Shown: piece by piece, positions 36,980-49,639 of the stretch
How the letters are laid out: each line of letters begins with the position of its first letter
Numbering within the stretch: the stretch's first letter is position 1
Origin: Bryopsis sp. KO-2023
Taxonomy: Eukaryota > Chlorophyta > Ulvophyceae > Bryopsidales > Bryopsidaceae
NCBI GenBank assembly: GCA_030272585.1
Contig: BSYQ01000005.1
Coordinates: 6,293,501-6,357,500 of the forward strand
Direction: 5' to 3'
Length of the DNA stretch: 64,000 nucleotides
The notes under the pieces: generated by a model
Told to the model about the DNA's origin: nothing
What the model saw: the letters and a program-made list of their open reading frames with translations, nothing else
The model's database searches: none
Translations under genes and position numbers: made by a program

Positions 36980-38529
36980 AAAAAAAAGGTATAAAGGTTT
37001 CCGAAAGAAAGAAACCCAGCAGAATTAGGAGCAGAGCTGGTGGTGGCGGAAGGGGTGGTCGATAAGTGGTGTGGGTGGAATGGGAATCTCCAGCGAATTT
37101 TTTTAGTGCATGAATTTTTTTTTCAAAGTTTTGTTTTTAGTTTTTGAAATTTTGGGTTTTTTTTCCTGGACCGAAACCGAGCATCAAGCTTCGACGGTGG
37201 GCAAAGCCTTCACCGGAATTTGTAGTTCCATTAGCTCAATATGCAGTAGCTGTTCTGTGGCTGTGCAGAATGCATGTGAGAAAGGGGGGACTTTTTTTTT
37301 TACTTTTTTTACCCACAAAAAGTTCAGCAAGATGAAGGGTATAGGGTATAGGGTCAAGGGTTTGGCTTTCCAAACTTCACAAATAGAAATTTTCCGAAAC
37401 GTCTTGGGTTCAGCAATGTGTGTTACGGGCCATCATGGCAGATTGAAAAAACAAAATCCAGACAACATGTAGTGACGGGATTATGGACTGGGTGTGGGTG
37501 GAGGTGTCCCTCTCATAGGGGTAGAAAAAAAAGAAAGCAGCGTTTTTCTTCTTTTCTTTTTTATGCTAAGTCCATCTTGGAAGGAATTGGACTCTTAGTT
37601 TGAGTGGGCGTGTTCCTACTGAAGTTCTTTTTTGTCAGTCGAGATATGTAGAGTCGGTGAATCTAATGTGAAGCCGAATAAAAGTTTGTAGAAGAAAATC
37701 TTGGACTGATCGACTGGTGCTTGGTCATCTTACAAAGCAACATGCAGGCTATGGTTTTATCAACATTGCACTTGTCAAATCAAGCCAGCCATGGTGAGGT
37801 CAATCCCCAGACTGTTGGGGAGAGTGATGGTGTGCAATAATGAAAGGAGCAATATTCTCGCTCAGACTGTTGCTCGTGATCGCAGGGTTTTTTTTCATTC
37901 GCACAGTACTTGTTTTTAAACTTAGCTCGACATCTTGTCAACAGGAAGCAAAGCATTGTTTCGTTTGCCGATCTAATTTCCTTTTTAGTTACCCCTGTGG
38001 CTCCTTTCTTTTATTCTCATTTCAGTTATAGAGATAACTTTTGTGAGGCCACCAGCAAGAAGCACTGTGGCTGTGCAATCATTCGAGTGTTTTTTTGTTT
38101 GCTATGGTTTTACGAGGATGGATACCCGAGGGAATTCCAATTTATAATTCCAACACCACACCACAGTACTGCCCCAGCAAGATAGTTGTCTAACCACTCC
38201 CATTCAGAACCATGCAGTTAGTTCCACTCACAACCAAGTCACATGCCCATTACACTGTCACAATGGTACAGTCAATCAGACAGACAGAGAAACTTGGGGA
38301 CAAGAAATGGTAGACTACAAGGACTGGAACATTGAGCCATTTACACTGCTCCTTTATTTGTCTTTGCTGCTTTCCGTAACGAAATCACGCATGGTGCGTT
38401 ACGCGTTATCATCCAAAAGTGGTTGGGGCCCCCATTACGTTGAACGCCTGTTCTTGATCAGCGGGGAGAGAAACTCAGGGCAGAACCCGACGATCCTGCT
38501 ACCTTGGAAAAAGAAAAGAAACGTTAACT
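36980..38529. other. Intergenic region between SUVH and V-ATPase subunit C
   Basis: This 1.55 kb holds the SUVH 3' UTR and the presumed promoter of the V-ATPase gene. A short GGGTATA repeat lies near 37336-37352. A hydrophobic 63-codon frame at 37840-38031 looks signal-like but has no supporting exon. No gene is supported. Confidence 0.4.
37677..37682 (+). terminator. Candidate AATAAA polyadenylation signal for SUVH
   Basis: AATAAA lies about 700 bases downstream of the SUVH stop codon in otherwise non-coding sequence and could end a long 3' UTR. Tentative. Confidence 0.2.
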
Positions 38530-41500
38530 ATGCACTGGCTCGTGAGTTTCCCCGCGGGCGTGTCCGACGACGAGAAAGAAAAAACATGGAATCTTCTCAA
38601 CCAGCGGACGACGCAAGATTGCTCATACAGCGTCAATGATCGTCTCGCAGTGCCCAAGCTCCGAGTGGGAACTCTGGACTCGCTGATGGGGTTGAGCGAC
38701 GACCTGGTGAAAGTTAACGTCCTGATGGACGCCGTGGTGCAGAAAATCAAAAGGCAGAGTTTTGAGCTGGGCACCAGCGGTTGTCTGTTGGTCGAGGGAG
38801 TGACCCCTCGGGAATATGTGAAGAAATTCGCATGGGACGAGGCCAAGTATCCATCCAACCGGCCTCTGAGAGACACCGTGGAAAAGATTCAAGATACTGT
38901 CGTCAAAGTTGAGGACGATATGAAGGTGGGCTGGACGCAGCAGGGAATTTGGCCCGTTTTGGTTTAATTTGGTCTCCTTGGTGTATCAGGGACCAACGAA
39001 TGGGTGGTACGGGCTATTGACGTCCGAATCTTTTTATCCCCAAGGCGAAGAACGGTTCGACGAAAAAAATGCAGGGAAAAAACTGGATCTATTCTCGTCA
39101 GAGAGATCTGGTCACAAAAAAAATTAAAAACTGTGGACTCTTCGACAGGTTAACACTTTTGGAGGCCAAGAATAGATATAACAAAGATAGAGGGGCATCT
39201 AGCTTCCACAAAACCACATCTCCAAGTATAAATCCCAACTTTTCGAGGGGAATTTTTTATCAACTGGTGCAGTCCTGGGAATCTACATAATCATCCCCCA
39301 AAATTTCAAAATAGAAGCATCTGGATGAGTAAAAATGGGGCCTATGCTTTTCCACAGGTTAAATTGAGCGAATACAACCAATTGAAGGGGTTGTTGAGCA
39401 CTGCTGCCAGGAAATCTACTGGAAGTCTGGCTGTCAGGGATTTGTTTGGCATTGTAGATCCTGTTGATGTCCAGCTTGAATCCGAGTACATGACTGTACT
39501 TCTGGTTGTGGTTTCCAAGTTCAGCATGAAGGACTGGGAAACCTCTTATGAAAACCTCAATGAGTTCGTGGTAAGTCCAGTCAGCCATTTGACTTTATAC
39601 AAACATATATTTTTTTAAATTAGTGATCGAAAAAATATTCTGCAACTCCAAATTGCGAATCCAGGTTGCTGTGGGCCGACTCGACGGATCCCTGAAAGGA
39701 ATACATGTATTGGGGGGGGGGGGCCCTTGTGAAAGCAGCCCTAATGAAGCTAAGAAAAGAGTGATAACTGAATGTAGTTTCTTTATATGTCACACTTTAA
39801 CCTGCCAAGTCTGTGACTAACCATGATCCAAGTGAGACATGGACATATATATTTATGGTCATATCTCCACAAAGAAAAATTTTCAAATGTTTGTAGAGGA
39901 TTGTGTTCAGTCAGCTAGTGATGGGTCAATCAAGGGGGGGGGGGGGGAGAAAGTATTGGAAGAATTACTGCGAATAAATATGAATAAATATAATCGAAAG
40001 CTTGGTCTGTAGGTGCCGAAGTCCTCCAAGGTGCTCCATGAAGATAATGAATATAATTTGGTCAAGGTGGTGGTTTTCCTTAAAGAGGTCGATGCTTTCA
40101 AGGCTTCCGCCAGGGCCAAAGGATTCCAGGTGAAATGGGACGAATGCTTCAGTTTTCCAGTTTTTTTACTCGAGGATAGAATTTTGAATCCTGAGCTGCC
40201 TTATAAAGAACCTCAGAACTCGCCAGAAAATGTGATGTGATGTTGAGTAATCTGAATAAGCAGCCAAAAAACCTCTCTGCTCTCTGCCAGATCGGTTGAG
40301 CACCCAGTAACCCCTCTGTCTTTTTTTTCGAAGTAGTTTCGATGTGCCAATGTTTTGTTGAGGGTGCGTTCTGTACAAATCACTGACTGCATTAATCGCA
40401 ATCCTTCAACAAATATGTATGAGTTCTTTGGACATTTGCTTATTTATTTTTCATAAGGGAACTGCAGAATATGCAATCCCATCGAAAAAAGCGAAAAAGG
40501 GAAAGAAAAATACATATATTATTGAAGGGAGAGATGCATAACTGGAACCCAGTCGTTTTGCTTTCGGCATGTGATTTGTTTTTGGTTTTGAAATAGTTTT
40601 GGAAAAGAGTTAAAAGTTTTAAAAGTCTTACATTTTTTTGGTAGGTTCGCGATTATAACATTGCCTCTCTGGAACATGGAGAACGAGTGGAAGAGCTCGA
40701 AGGCATGAAGGAGGAGGCCCAAGTTAAAAAGCAGCATTTGGAAGACTGGTGCACAACCGCTTACGGAGAGGTGCCCCATTTTCTTTTCCTTATCTAAATT
40801 TTGCTTAAACTCGAAAATTTGCATCCCTTGTCAAGGGAAACCCCCTATTCCCTGTTTATGTGGAAAAAACATGAAACATCATATTGACAGGGGATATGTC
40901 AGATATGATGTTTGGAAAAAGTGCGAAATGTGGTATTTTTGTTTTACAACCAAGGCTTTTTCCTCGCAGGTGTACAGTGCCTGGGTTCACATTTTGGTAA
41001 TTCGCTTGTTCGTGGAGAGTGTGTTGCGGTATGGACTTCCTCCAAGTTTTGTGGCAGGTGTAATCGAGCCCAAGGCGAAATCCGAAAAGAGACTCAAAAT
41101 TTTGCTCGAAGCCTTCGGCGATGGATGTGAGTCATTTCCCAAAATGGTAGCACAAAATTGTTGACTTTTCTCTTTTTATCCGTGAGAAGGGGGAAAGCAT
41201 GTGTCTCCGTCGATCATTTAACATAATCATCAGCCAATCGGTGCATTTTTTTAAATTGAAATGGCATCTAGGAAAGGCTGTTGACAATTTTCCCCACACA
41301 CACAGAGATAGCTGTTCGTCAGGAAGCAATGTGGTGCTGGGGGGGTGTACCTTTTTCTTGGCACGGGATTGATTTTGGTTAATTACAATTTTGACATCGG
41401 GCAATGGGTGTGGGTTTTGTGATGCAGCATGGGTTGACCTCAAGGATGATGGAAACAGTGCCGGAATTCTTGGACCAGTAGGGGAGAGCGATTCGCTGCC

Positions 41501-41534
41501 TTACGTCTGTTTCAACCTCCAGTTGGAAGAATGA
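38530..41534 (+). CDS. VHA-C: V-type proton ATPase subunit C (V1 sector)
   Basis: Subunit C links the V1 and V0 sectors of the vacuolar proton pump and controls their reversible assembly. Exon 1 (38530 to about 38924) begins MHWLVSFPAG and includes the family motif LRVGTLDSLMGLSDDLVK and the FAWDEAKYP block. Exon 2 (from about 39359) has SEYNQLKGLLS and YMTVLLVVVSKFSMKDWETS. Exon 3 (from 40012) covers VPKSSKVLHEDNEYNLVKVV and FLKEVDAFKASAR. Exon 4 carries VRDYNIASLEHGE. Exon 5 has the highly conserved AWVHILVIRLFVESVLRYGLPP. The last exon gives DGSWVDLKDDG and ends PYVCFNLQLEE at 41534. Six exons give about 370 residues, normal for the family, with all phases consistent. G12 and G14 runs lie in intron 2. 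Confidence 0.95.
39712..39723 (+). repeat. G12 homopolymer in a V-ATPase intron
   Basis: A run of 12 G residues, followed by a G14 run at 39934-39947 in the same intron. Confidence 0.7.
39934..39947 (+). repeat. G14 homopolymer in a V-ATPase intron
   Basis: Second long G run in the same intron, about 65 bases before the exon 3 acceptor. It may form a quadruplex in DNA or pre-mRNA. Confidence 0.7.
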
Positions 41535-42838
41535 ATGATCGATTTTCTCTCAATCCCCCCCACACACACACCTTCCCCTATGCTCTTGGCCAGTGTAGTG
41601 TTCCAGTGTAACTGTAGGTTTGTGGGCTGGTGAGGGTGTGTCGTGGTGGGGGAAGATCTGGTCCTGTTTTGATGGCTTTGATGCTGGGCAGAGATGATTG
41701 GGATTCCCAGGGGTTTTTCTTACTGTACCTCCCTGTCTGGACGGTCTTGTGACTTTGGTCTTGTGGTGCTGGGGCTGTAGCCCCCCTAGAGACTCGCCTG
41801 GGTTGGCCCAGGTTTGGTTTGTTAATTGGTGTGTTCTCGGTATTGGGGATGGTTTAATCCGTCGCAAGAATGACAACTTTTTTTTTTGTGCGTCTATTTC
41901 TCTGTTCTTTCCTTGGTCTCAACACTACCATCCACTTCAAACGACTCAGCCCATTATCTCATCCCGTGGTGCTGTCAGGCCGCCACTTGTCTCTATTGGT
42001 TTGCCTCCACACGATCACACTCTGGATGAAAATCAAGTTGGGTTCTCAGCCCACCAACCCCACGATGCCAGCTTTCCAAAACTTCACGAGTTATAATCAG
42101 GGTGCATTATTGAACACGATCAAGTGCAGATCCAAACATCGACGTCCCCCGAAGCCTATTTCACACCCAAAGGCGTCATTCATTCTGTCCCGTTCTGCGC
42201 CTTGACAGGTTTTCTCAGGTCCGCTCTCGCAGGGTGTCGAGCATCACATATCGACATCGCTCGTGGTTTGGCAAGACCACCAAGCACCAAATCACAGCGC
42301 ACCGCAACGAGAACCGAAAGGGGCATAGCCACGAATATGACAGGACAGACAAGTTTGGCTGGGCTTCGGGCTCCAGCGAGAGTATCACGGAGACCCTCTC
42401 AATGGGTGGGGGCACCCTCATCCGATCTGAACCTAGCATGCAAAGAACTGGTAGGCTTCTCCGTGGTTCGTCGCAGTGAACGTTCTGTTTCTGGCATACC
42501 AAGACGTCTGACCGGAAGTGTAGGTTACCTGCGTTCGACTTTCGATGTGCACTCTTGCTCATTGAATTGCCTCGTTCTCGATGTCCCCAGGCGAGCCTGC
42601 AACAGCAGTGTTATGGATTGGTCTGGGTTGCGCAAGAGAGTTCCGTTCAGGGTACGCTGGTGAAACGCTGGCGTGTCTCGTGTGTTTGAATCGTAAAATT
42701 GCACAGGGGTCGACCCCGACCTTCTTTGGTCCGCAAGGCGTCCTTCTATTCGTGCATGTCATCTCAGAAGGAAACGCTCGTTTGTTTTCGGGTGAACTTT
42801 TTTCTTTTCTTGCAGGATTTGTGCAACAAGCCGCACCA
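41535..42838. other. Intergenic region upstream of the CCCH gene
   Basis: This 1.3 kb follows the V-ATPase stop. Its first part should be 3' UTR. From about 42150 the base composition becomes more GC-rich and several frames stay open (42124-42663, 42581-42835), which may be a 5' UTR or unrecognised upstream coding exon of the CCCH gene. A T-rich tract and AG acceptor at 42801-42815 suggest an intron just before the chosen start. No domain was seen. Confidence 0.35.
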
Positions 42839-44190
42839 ATGGTCCATCCATATTACCTGTACCCCTTCTACGAGGCGCAATTGCCTTCGTTCTCAACAAC
42901 GCCCTCACTGGCTTCAGTGCAATCGCCCCCATCGACCCAAGATTTCGACATCGAAAGTGTATCGCAAAGCACTCTTCGATCGACCGGTGGCATAGACTGG
43001 GGGACTGTGGCGGCGGCGCAAAATCGTCAAGAAAATCGTCCAATTCGTGGAGTGATTTCGGACAGGGAGTTTCCTATCTGCTTCGACTTCGCGCAAGGAC
43101 GATGCAGGCGGGAAAACTGCCAGTATCAGCATGACTTTGGGGCCATTGTGAGACACAACAGCAGGGAAAGACGTATCTGCTTTGATTTCCTCCGAGGGGA
43201 ATGCAGCAGAGGGAAGATGTGTCGATTCTCTCATGACATCAAGCCGCTCATCAAGCAGTGGCTGGTGAGTGATCCTTGATGTCGGCCTTAATTTGGAAAA
43301 CATCAAACCAGCCACAGATACTTTGACCTTTGCCGCCAACTCCAACTGCTCAACCCAACACAGGCTAATCCAAAGACTATCAGGGGACAACCAAACATCA
43401 TCACAATAGGAGAATCGAAACATCACAAAATGAACCGGTTGAAAACGTCAGCTGGCCAACGAACTTCCACAAAAGCAACACAAAGAACTGTACAGAAATA
43501 CTATGATCATCGTCAAAGTCCTCTTTCTCAAACGCTGTCAGCACCTTCTTTCAGTATTTCTTACTTTGGCAGCGTGATGTTCACAGGACGAGGCAGCAGA
43601 TAGAGGCATTTGTGATGAGGATGTTCTTGAGCAATCGTCCACTCGTGGTATTTGCTACGATTTTGTGAGGGGCCGTTGCACCCGTGGCAGAGATTGCCCC
43701 TGGACACACAACTTAATCGAAATCGCTTGCGCAACTGCTAGAAACAAGGAAAACCTTACAATTAGGGACATCAACAAAATGTGAGTTCCCAGGACTCACC
43801 CCAATCAGAATTTGAACCGCAACTTGAAAGGAAGACAGCGAACGCGACCTTTTTGGCGTGCAGGTCAATGACGGCTCTGCAGGTGATATCTGGAAAGTAC
43901 AATCCTCCTCCACACATGAAACCACTGAGCGAACTGGCAGAAAGAAAAAACGTCGGAGAAGGTACAAACACAAGCAATCGATGTTAAGATTCACAGGATA
44001 GAGTGACTTGCAACTCATGGGTGTGGTTTCTAAAACCGCACATAAAGGCAAATGTTTTCTTCTCTAGAGCACTCGATTAATCACTTCTTCCAGGGTGGAA
44101 CTCAAAAACTTCTGTGCACCAGCAGGCGAAAAAGTGGAAATCAACTGGGACTCCATTACCAGCGGGCTGGAAGGCCTCCGCCTGAACTGA
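42839..44190 (+). CDS. CCCH zinc-finger protein with three fingers
   Basis: This is a likely RNA-binding protein. From MVHPYYLYPFYEAQ at 42839, the first exon runs through a Ser-rich segment to two CCCH fingers. The fingers are CFDFAQGRCRRENCQYQH (C-x7-C-x4-C-x3-H) and CFDFLRGECSRGKMCRFSH (C-x7-C-x5-C-x3-H). After an intron (donor about 43266, acceptor about 43587) the next exon adds CYDFVRGRCTRGRDCPWTH. This F-x-(R/Q)-G-x-C spacing is like ZC3H10 and muscleblind-type fingers. A third exon (about 43863-43960) reads SMTALQVISGKYNPPPHMKP and resumes in phase. The last exon (from about 44095) ends the protein near 44185 or 44190 depending on the splice phase, so the C-terminus is uncertain. The start is also uncertain, because an intron may precede it. 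Confidence 0.75.
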
Positions 44191-44974
44191 ACCCTCACCC
44201 TACGTATCAAATTTTGCTCCAGTTTTTAGGGATTCTTGTGGCTCACTAAAGCAATTCGTTTCCAGATAGTGACCTATTCAACAAGGGAGTGGTGCCAACA
44301 AAAAAAAAGGGAGGAGAGGGTAATGGATTAGATGTGGGTTCCAGTGGGATTTCTTTTTGGGGAGCCAGTATGTCAGGGAAAAGCATTGACGGTGTGGTTG
44401 GAAGTGAAAACAAACAGACGAAAAAAAAAGAGTTTTGGGCATGATTTTTGGGCCGCTGTTGGTGGCAGATCTTTATCTATTTCAAATCCGTTTATTTTTT
44501 ACTCCAGCCATCGTTCTGGGGGCTAGTGTACAACAGGTTTTGTAAATTTTTGAGGCATAACATATTTCATATCTCATGCCAAGCTGCGTCCCAGCGATTG
44601 TCTTGTTGCTCACACGTTTTCTATCCTCCTCCTTGGAAAGATCTTTGTTTACTCGCTCGTCTTACTTCCACTCTCACCCACCAGCCCAACAGATCGGCTG
44701 CATCCGACACCACGCAGCTCATTTCGCAGTAATGTTGTTGATTAATTCTGACAACGCTACCTTTTGTGGAAGGAACTGGTTGCAATTCTGTATGACTGTC
44801 CCAGTGGCGCCGCCAAGAAGTTGAAGCGGAGCCAGGCCGAACCTGCTGCGCTAGATTCTAGACCTTTAAATAGTTCTTTCCACCACATGGTAGAGACCAA
44901 CAACTGCTGCTGTAGTTGAAACAAAGCTGTTCTTCGTCGCGAACGACAAATTTTCGCCGCCAGAGCAACGAAAG
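44191..44974. other. Intergenic region between CCCH and VWA genes
   Basis: No coding region is supported. It should hold the CCCH 3' UTR and the VWA promoter. Nothing distinctive was recognised. Confidence 0.4.
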
Positions 44975-47900
44975 ATGACCTCCTCCGTTCCTTGTCATAA
45001 GATCGGAGATAGTTGCGTTTTCCAAGTTCCAAACGCATCACGAGGGGACGACAAAGACGCGGAGTTGGATTATGTCGCAGTTCTTGACTCGTCAGGGTCG
45101 ATGGATACGGTGTGGGCACCCCTCGCCAGAAGTATCAACAAGCTTCAGAGCCTGGTTGGTGACTTCCACACCGTCACGTTCGACAACAATTCCTACAGGA
45201 AGTATGGGGAGCTGAGTGAACGATTGAGAGACAATGGAGGCGGGCTTACGAATATCAAAGCAGGTAAGGTTTGGCAGTTTCTGCCGCGAGCATCATTCCC
45301 CTTGTCTTTGGCGGTTCTTTGCGCGACATTGTTGTTGCTGCATGAGTCTGCGTGTTGTGTGAATCGTGCTATGCTTCGCTGTGTGAATCGTTGTGCTTTT
45401 CTTTTCGGTCGCACACTACTGCGTCTTGGCTCAGACAAGGGTTGCCCTCGTTCAAATCAATTGATTCGTCTTTCCCTGTTTTGGTGGAAACGTTGGACGT
45501 TGAAGTCGCTATCTTCAAGGCTGCCGATAATGTTTTTTCCGATCGTTTTTCGTTTGGTGTGGGTTTCCAATCGCTTTGTTTGTGCTTTCATTCTTTGCTG
45601 CAACAGGCGTGGAGCTGCTGAAAGAGGTGGTCACAGAGCTACGCAGCAAGGGATCCAAATCGTTCCTGGTGATATTTGTCTCAGACGGGTATGACACTTG
45701 TGGCAACACACCAGAAAGTCTCCTTCAATCGGCGAAGGGGTTCAACAACAGTGGAATGGAATTCACCACTGTCGGAGTGGGGAACAGATTCCCGACGCAT
45801 CTCTCTATGGCCTTGCGAAATGCCTTCCACAGAGGCAGGGTGAACCTTCCGAATTTGACTTTGGTGGAGAACGTACAAGATTTCGAAAAAATCTTTGGTA
45901 ACCTAGCGCAAGGGATCTTGGAGTCGGCCGGTGGACAAGTCACACTGAAGCCAAAAGTAAAAGTGAGTGCATCAATCGTAGCAGTGGGTTTATTCAAAAA
46001 CAGATGGGTTTGTGAAAGAAACAAACATTTTGATACATTAATGGTTTGTGAAAAAAGCAACTGGCTGTAGTAAAATCTTCGCACTTAATCTTGTTTTTCT
46101 ATTTGTTGAAATATATCTTCGAAACTCAGTAGGGGAAAAACGAACAGGCAACAAATACTGAGTTGATTGGTTTTTGGCACAGGCGGCTCCTTGGACAAAA
46201 CCAATGCAGACTGTTTTCGAAAAGACTTGGGTTGTACTGGATGGACTGGCGGAAACAATTGACATGGAGGGGAGGCAGTTGAGCTTGGTTGCATCGGAAT
46301 GGAATTTTTCAACAGGGGAAGCAGTCATGAAACAGTGGATAAACATGTTGCACGCCGCCGCAGCATCCGGTGAGGATGTCAGGGATCCAGCTCAGGCGGC
46401 GGTGGGGCTCGCACACCAGGTAAGAGGAAAAATAGAGAACTCCCTTCGAACACAGACACCGCTGGGGTCTCCTGCCTAACAAAGATGCAGGGATATTTTG
46501 AATTTTGACTGGTTGTGTGTGCGTTTTCAACACAGATTGCCGTCAAAGTGGAGAGAGCAGCCGAAGCAGAGGTGGAGACAACCAGCCGAACTTCAAATCC
46601 CAAATGCCCTTCTGTCTACCAGCGATTGAGAAAAAAGATGCGCTCACACAAATTCGATCTGTCGGCACTGAAAAAAGAGCTGAAGAATTTGGCTGATGGA
46701 GACATGTTGTCTCACCTTTCCGACGCCGACCTGGCCCAGCGACTTGCTATCGGAATGAAGGAGGGAAAGCACCACAAGAGGGCGATGCAATGGAAAGGCG
46801 TGGATGTGGAGGAGTTTGGAACTTATCTGACAAGATTTCAAACTTTAATGGACGAGTGCTTGGAGGCTCTGCGCAACGGGCCTGACGATGAGAACAGGTG
46901 CGAACAGGGCGCATCTGGATCTTATACATATGTTGCATTACAGCGTCAAATTGCGGACCACACTTTCAATATCTGAGACGTTTTGTGGCCATAGGTCCGC
47001 CGTCAGCTTGGAAAGCAACAGGGATGTTCTGCTCCAAGACGACTTGCCTCAAGCTATCAGTGAACTACCATCGCAGTATTTTTTGGTGGACTGCGTTCCC
47101 CTGATTGGGCAGCCGGTGGTGATCAAAGTGACGGATGGATCGATGATCAATCCCTGGCTCGTGCATGTTGAGTCGGTGACTAGACACACGCCCATGCTGG
47201 ATACGTGTACGATTCTGGTAGGTCATACGCGCCATTAAATGTTTCCAAAATAAAAAAATCGAAGTTCTTCACGCAGCCAGCGGAAAGACACACGCTCAAT
47301 AATCAAATCTCTCTTGCAGAATTTTATTTTATTTTATTTTTCTGGATGGTGGTTGGTTTTTGGTAATTTTTGGTTTGGTTTGGTTGGTTTGATTGAAAGG
47401 AGAAATCTTGAAGGTCTTTTTCATTTTGTGAAGGGATTGGCTGATGAAAATGGAGTTGCACATATGTCAGTCGGGGGCGGTCAAACCGAGGCCATCAATG
47501 CTGTCTGTCCATTGTTCACCAAAGAAGTTGGACCAGTGATCGGTCCCTTCATGAGAAGCAAGCTTTATCAAATGCTGATGACCCACACAGTGTGCAAGAA
47601 CATCGACACCATTGACCCAGACTCTCATCCTGCCTTGATGGCGGCTTTGGTTTGCAGTTTGTTGGGGGAGCCTCCGAGCAGCTGGAGGGAGGAGTTGATT
47701 GATAAAGTGCTGGACACAATGAAAGGTGTTTACTTGGGGAGAGTTTCTTTCAAGGACAGCATTGCATCACTGAAGGTAGCAATTGAAGGAGGAGGGGGGG
47801 ATGTGTGCCATCTCAAAATAGATTTTTTTTCCTCTGTAGTTGTAAATGAAAAACCACATTTCCCATAGCAGAAACCACATGTTTTTTGTCCCCTGTAAGT

Positions 47901-49613
47901 AATTTGATAAATCCTGTTCACTGCACATCTCATTTTCTGACATGTTGACTTTTTTTCTTCTTCCCCCAGGACACACCAAATTTTACAATGGTGACAGACA
48001 GCCCCGATCTTTCCACCAAGTGCCAATCCTTGTCAAAACCTTTGCTTTTGACGATGTGCTGTGCCGAAGACCTTGATGTTCAGCAAAAGACAGCCATCAT
48101 TCAAAGAATGCACTTGGAGCACATTGGCAGAATTTTGGGATCAGGCCGTCAATACTCGGACTGGTTTAATATTCCGGACGCTCCAACAGATGTTCTTTTC
48201 GGATCCAAGCTCGAGTTTGTGGATCTGGGATTGGATGTGAAAAAGTTTGCTTCTTTGCCTGCTCTCCGAAAAGCAATAAAGCTGGCTGTGGATATTTGCA
48301 CAACTACAGTTCCTGCTGATTTGGATACATCCAAGGTAGGCAGCATTGATCTCACCTTCCCCTTAAAAAAAAAGAAAGAATAAGAATGGCGTAATCAAAA
48401 AAATAAAATGGTGCAGGGAAACATATTCGCAAGCTTTCCTTTGAACAGAACTAGTCTGACTGTTCGTTTTCTTATGTAAATTTTTGAAGGAATTTAAATT
48501 TAAATGTTAACGAAGCATCTCAGAAACATGTTATTGTTGGGTTGAGCAGATAAAGGTCAAGTTCAACAAACGCAAGTTGGAACTGGCATCCAAGCGTTCC
48601 AAAGATCCAGTGAACTTCGAAATCCTGGAAGCTTTTTCTGGGTGGTTGGTTGGGCAAGCCGACATTCCTTCGATTCCAGTAGAAACTTATGTCGCTCATG
48701 GCTGTGCACATACAAAATCGTATGATAGAGCCACCCACGAAGTTCTTGACCGGGAAGCTGTAAGGAAGTTGATCATTGGGGATGCTATCAGCGCATTTTA
48801 CAAGGACAGAAAGACGAGTGTAAGTTGGAAGAAAACATGAAAAATAGCTGTTTGTTGTCAATTTGGAGTCTTCACACCAAAAAGCATCAATTGAATTACC
48901 TGTATGTGCACAGGGGTGGTTTCGGTTTTATAATTTTTTTTCAGGGTATTTTTGTTTTTGATTTATCTTTAATTTTCTTCTTTGGGTAGTTGAAGAAGAG
49001 CTTGGTGGATGAGGGGGAAGCTCTGTACAAGCAGAATTATCATGAAACCCACCAGGATTGCGTTCTTCCTTTGAGTTGGGCTGAGATTTGCCAGCAAAGG
49101 GCTGCTTTGGGTCTGGAGGCAGTCGATCAAGAAGCCCTGGGCTATGATTCAAAAACAGGCATGTGCAAGAGCGCATGCATGTGTCCGAAATGCGGTTTCT
49201 ATTTGATGCCCTTGAAGAGCTTGGGATGCCACTTGGCAGAAATGAGAAACGATTCCGATCCATTTGTCGAGGCTTTTCACAGGTGAGAGTTGCTTGATTT
49301 CCTTTGGATAAATTGTAGGTTAGTGGCTATGCAGATTCGGATGCAAACACATACCTGAAAAATCAAAAAAAAAGAAGAACAGTGGATGATCCAAGAAAAC
49401 TACGCTTTAAAAGTTTTTTTTTTCTGTTTCCTCAGGTGCATATTTGCCATGAGGCATCGATCAGACAGGGAAATTGAACACGCATGCGTTTCTGGGAAGT
49501 ACATTCAGAGACCCCCACCAAGAAATTTCAAGAAATCGTTCCAAGAAAGGGGTGATGTACTTCGAAGAGAAATTGCTCTGATCAAGGAGAAGTACATTCA
49601 GATGTTTGGTTAG
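44975..49613 (+). CDS. Large von Willebrand factor A domain protein, function unknown
   Basis: About ten exons encode roughly 1,000 residues. The N-terminal VWA domain has a complete metal-binding MIDAS: DSSGSM (residues 38-43), the Thr in GGLTNIKAG, and the Asp in VIFVSDGYDT after the first splice (NIKAG-VELLKEVV). It has no signal peptide, so it is probably intracellular. The middle (46180-47810) is helical and includes WVVLDGLAETIDMEGRQ and a conserved-looking block, ADENGVAHMSVGGGQTEA, then LFTKEVGPVIGPFMRSKLYQ and HPALMAALVCSLLGEP. Later exons have IIQRMHLEHIGRILG and EAFSGWLVGQAD. Near the C-terminus a Cys/His cluster (CMCPKCGFYL...GCHLAEM, about 49180) resembles a zinc-binding knuckle. 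The last exon ends EKYIQMFG at 49613. I recognise the VWA and Cys/His modules but not the middle. Intracellular VWA proteins often form part of ATPase-linked or assembly complexes. Confidence 0.78.
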
Positions 49614-49633
49614 AAAGCACTAAACTTAGATTA

Positions 49634-49639
49634 AATAAA
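49634..49639 (+). terminator. Candidate AATAAA polyadenylation signal for the VWA gene
   Basis: AATAAA lies 21 bases after the VWA stop codon, followed by further AT-rich sequence. Tentative, as the region is AT-rich. Confidence 0.3.
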
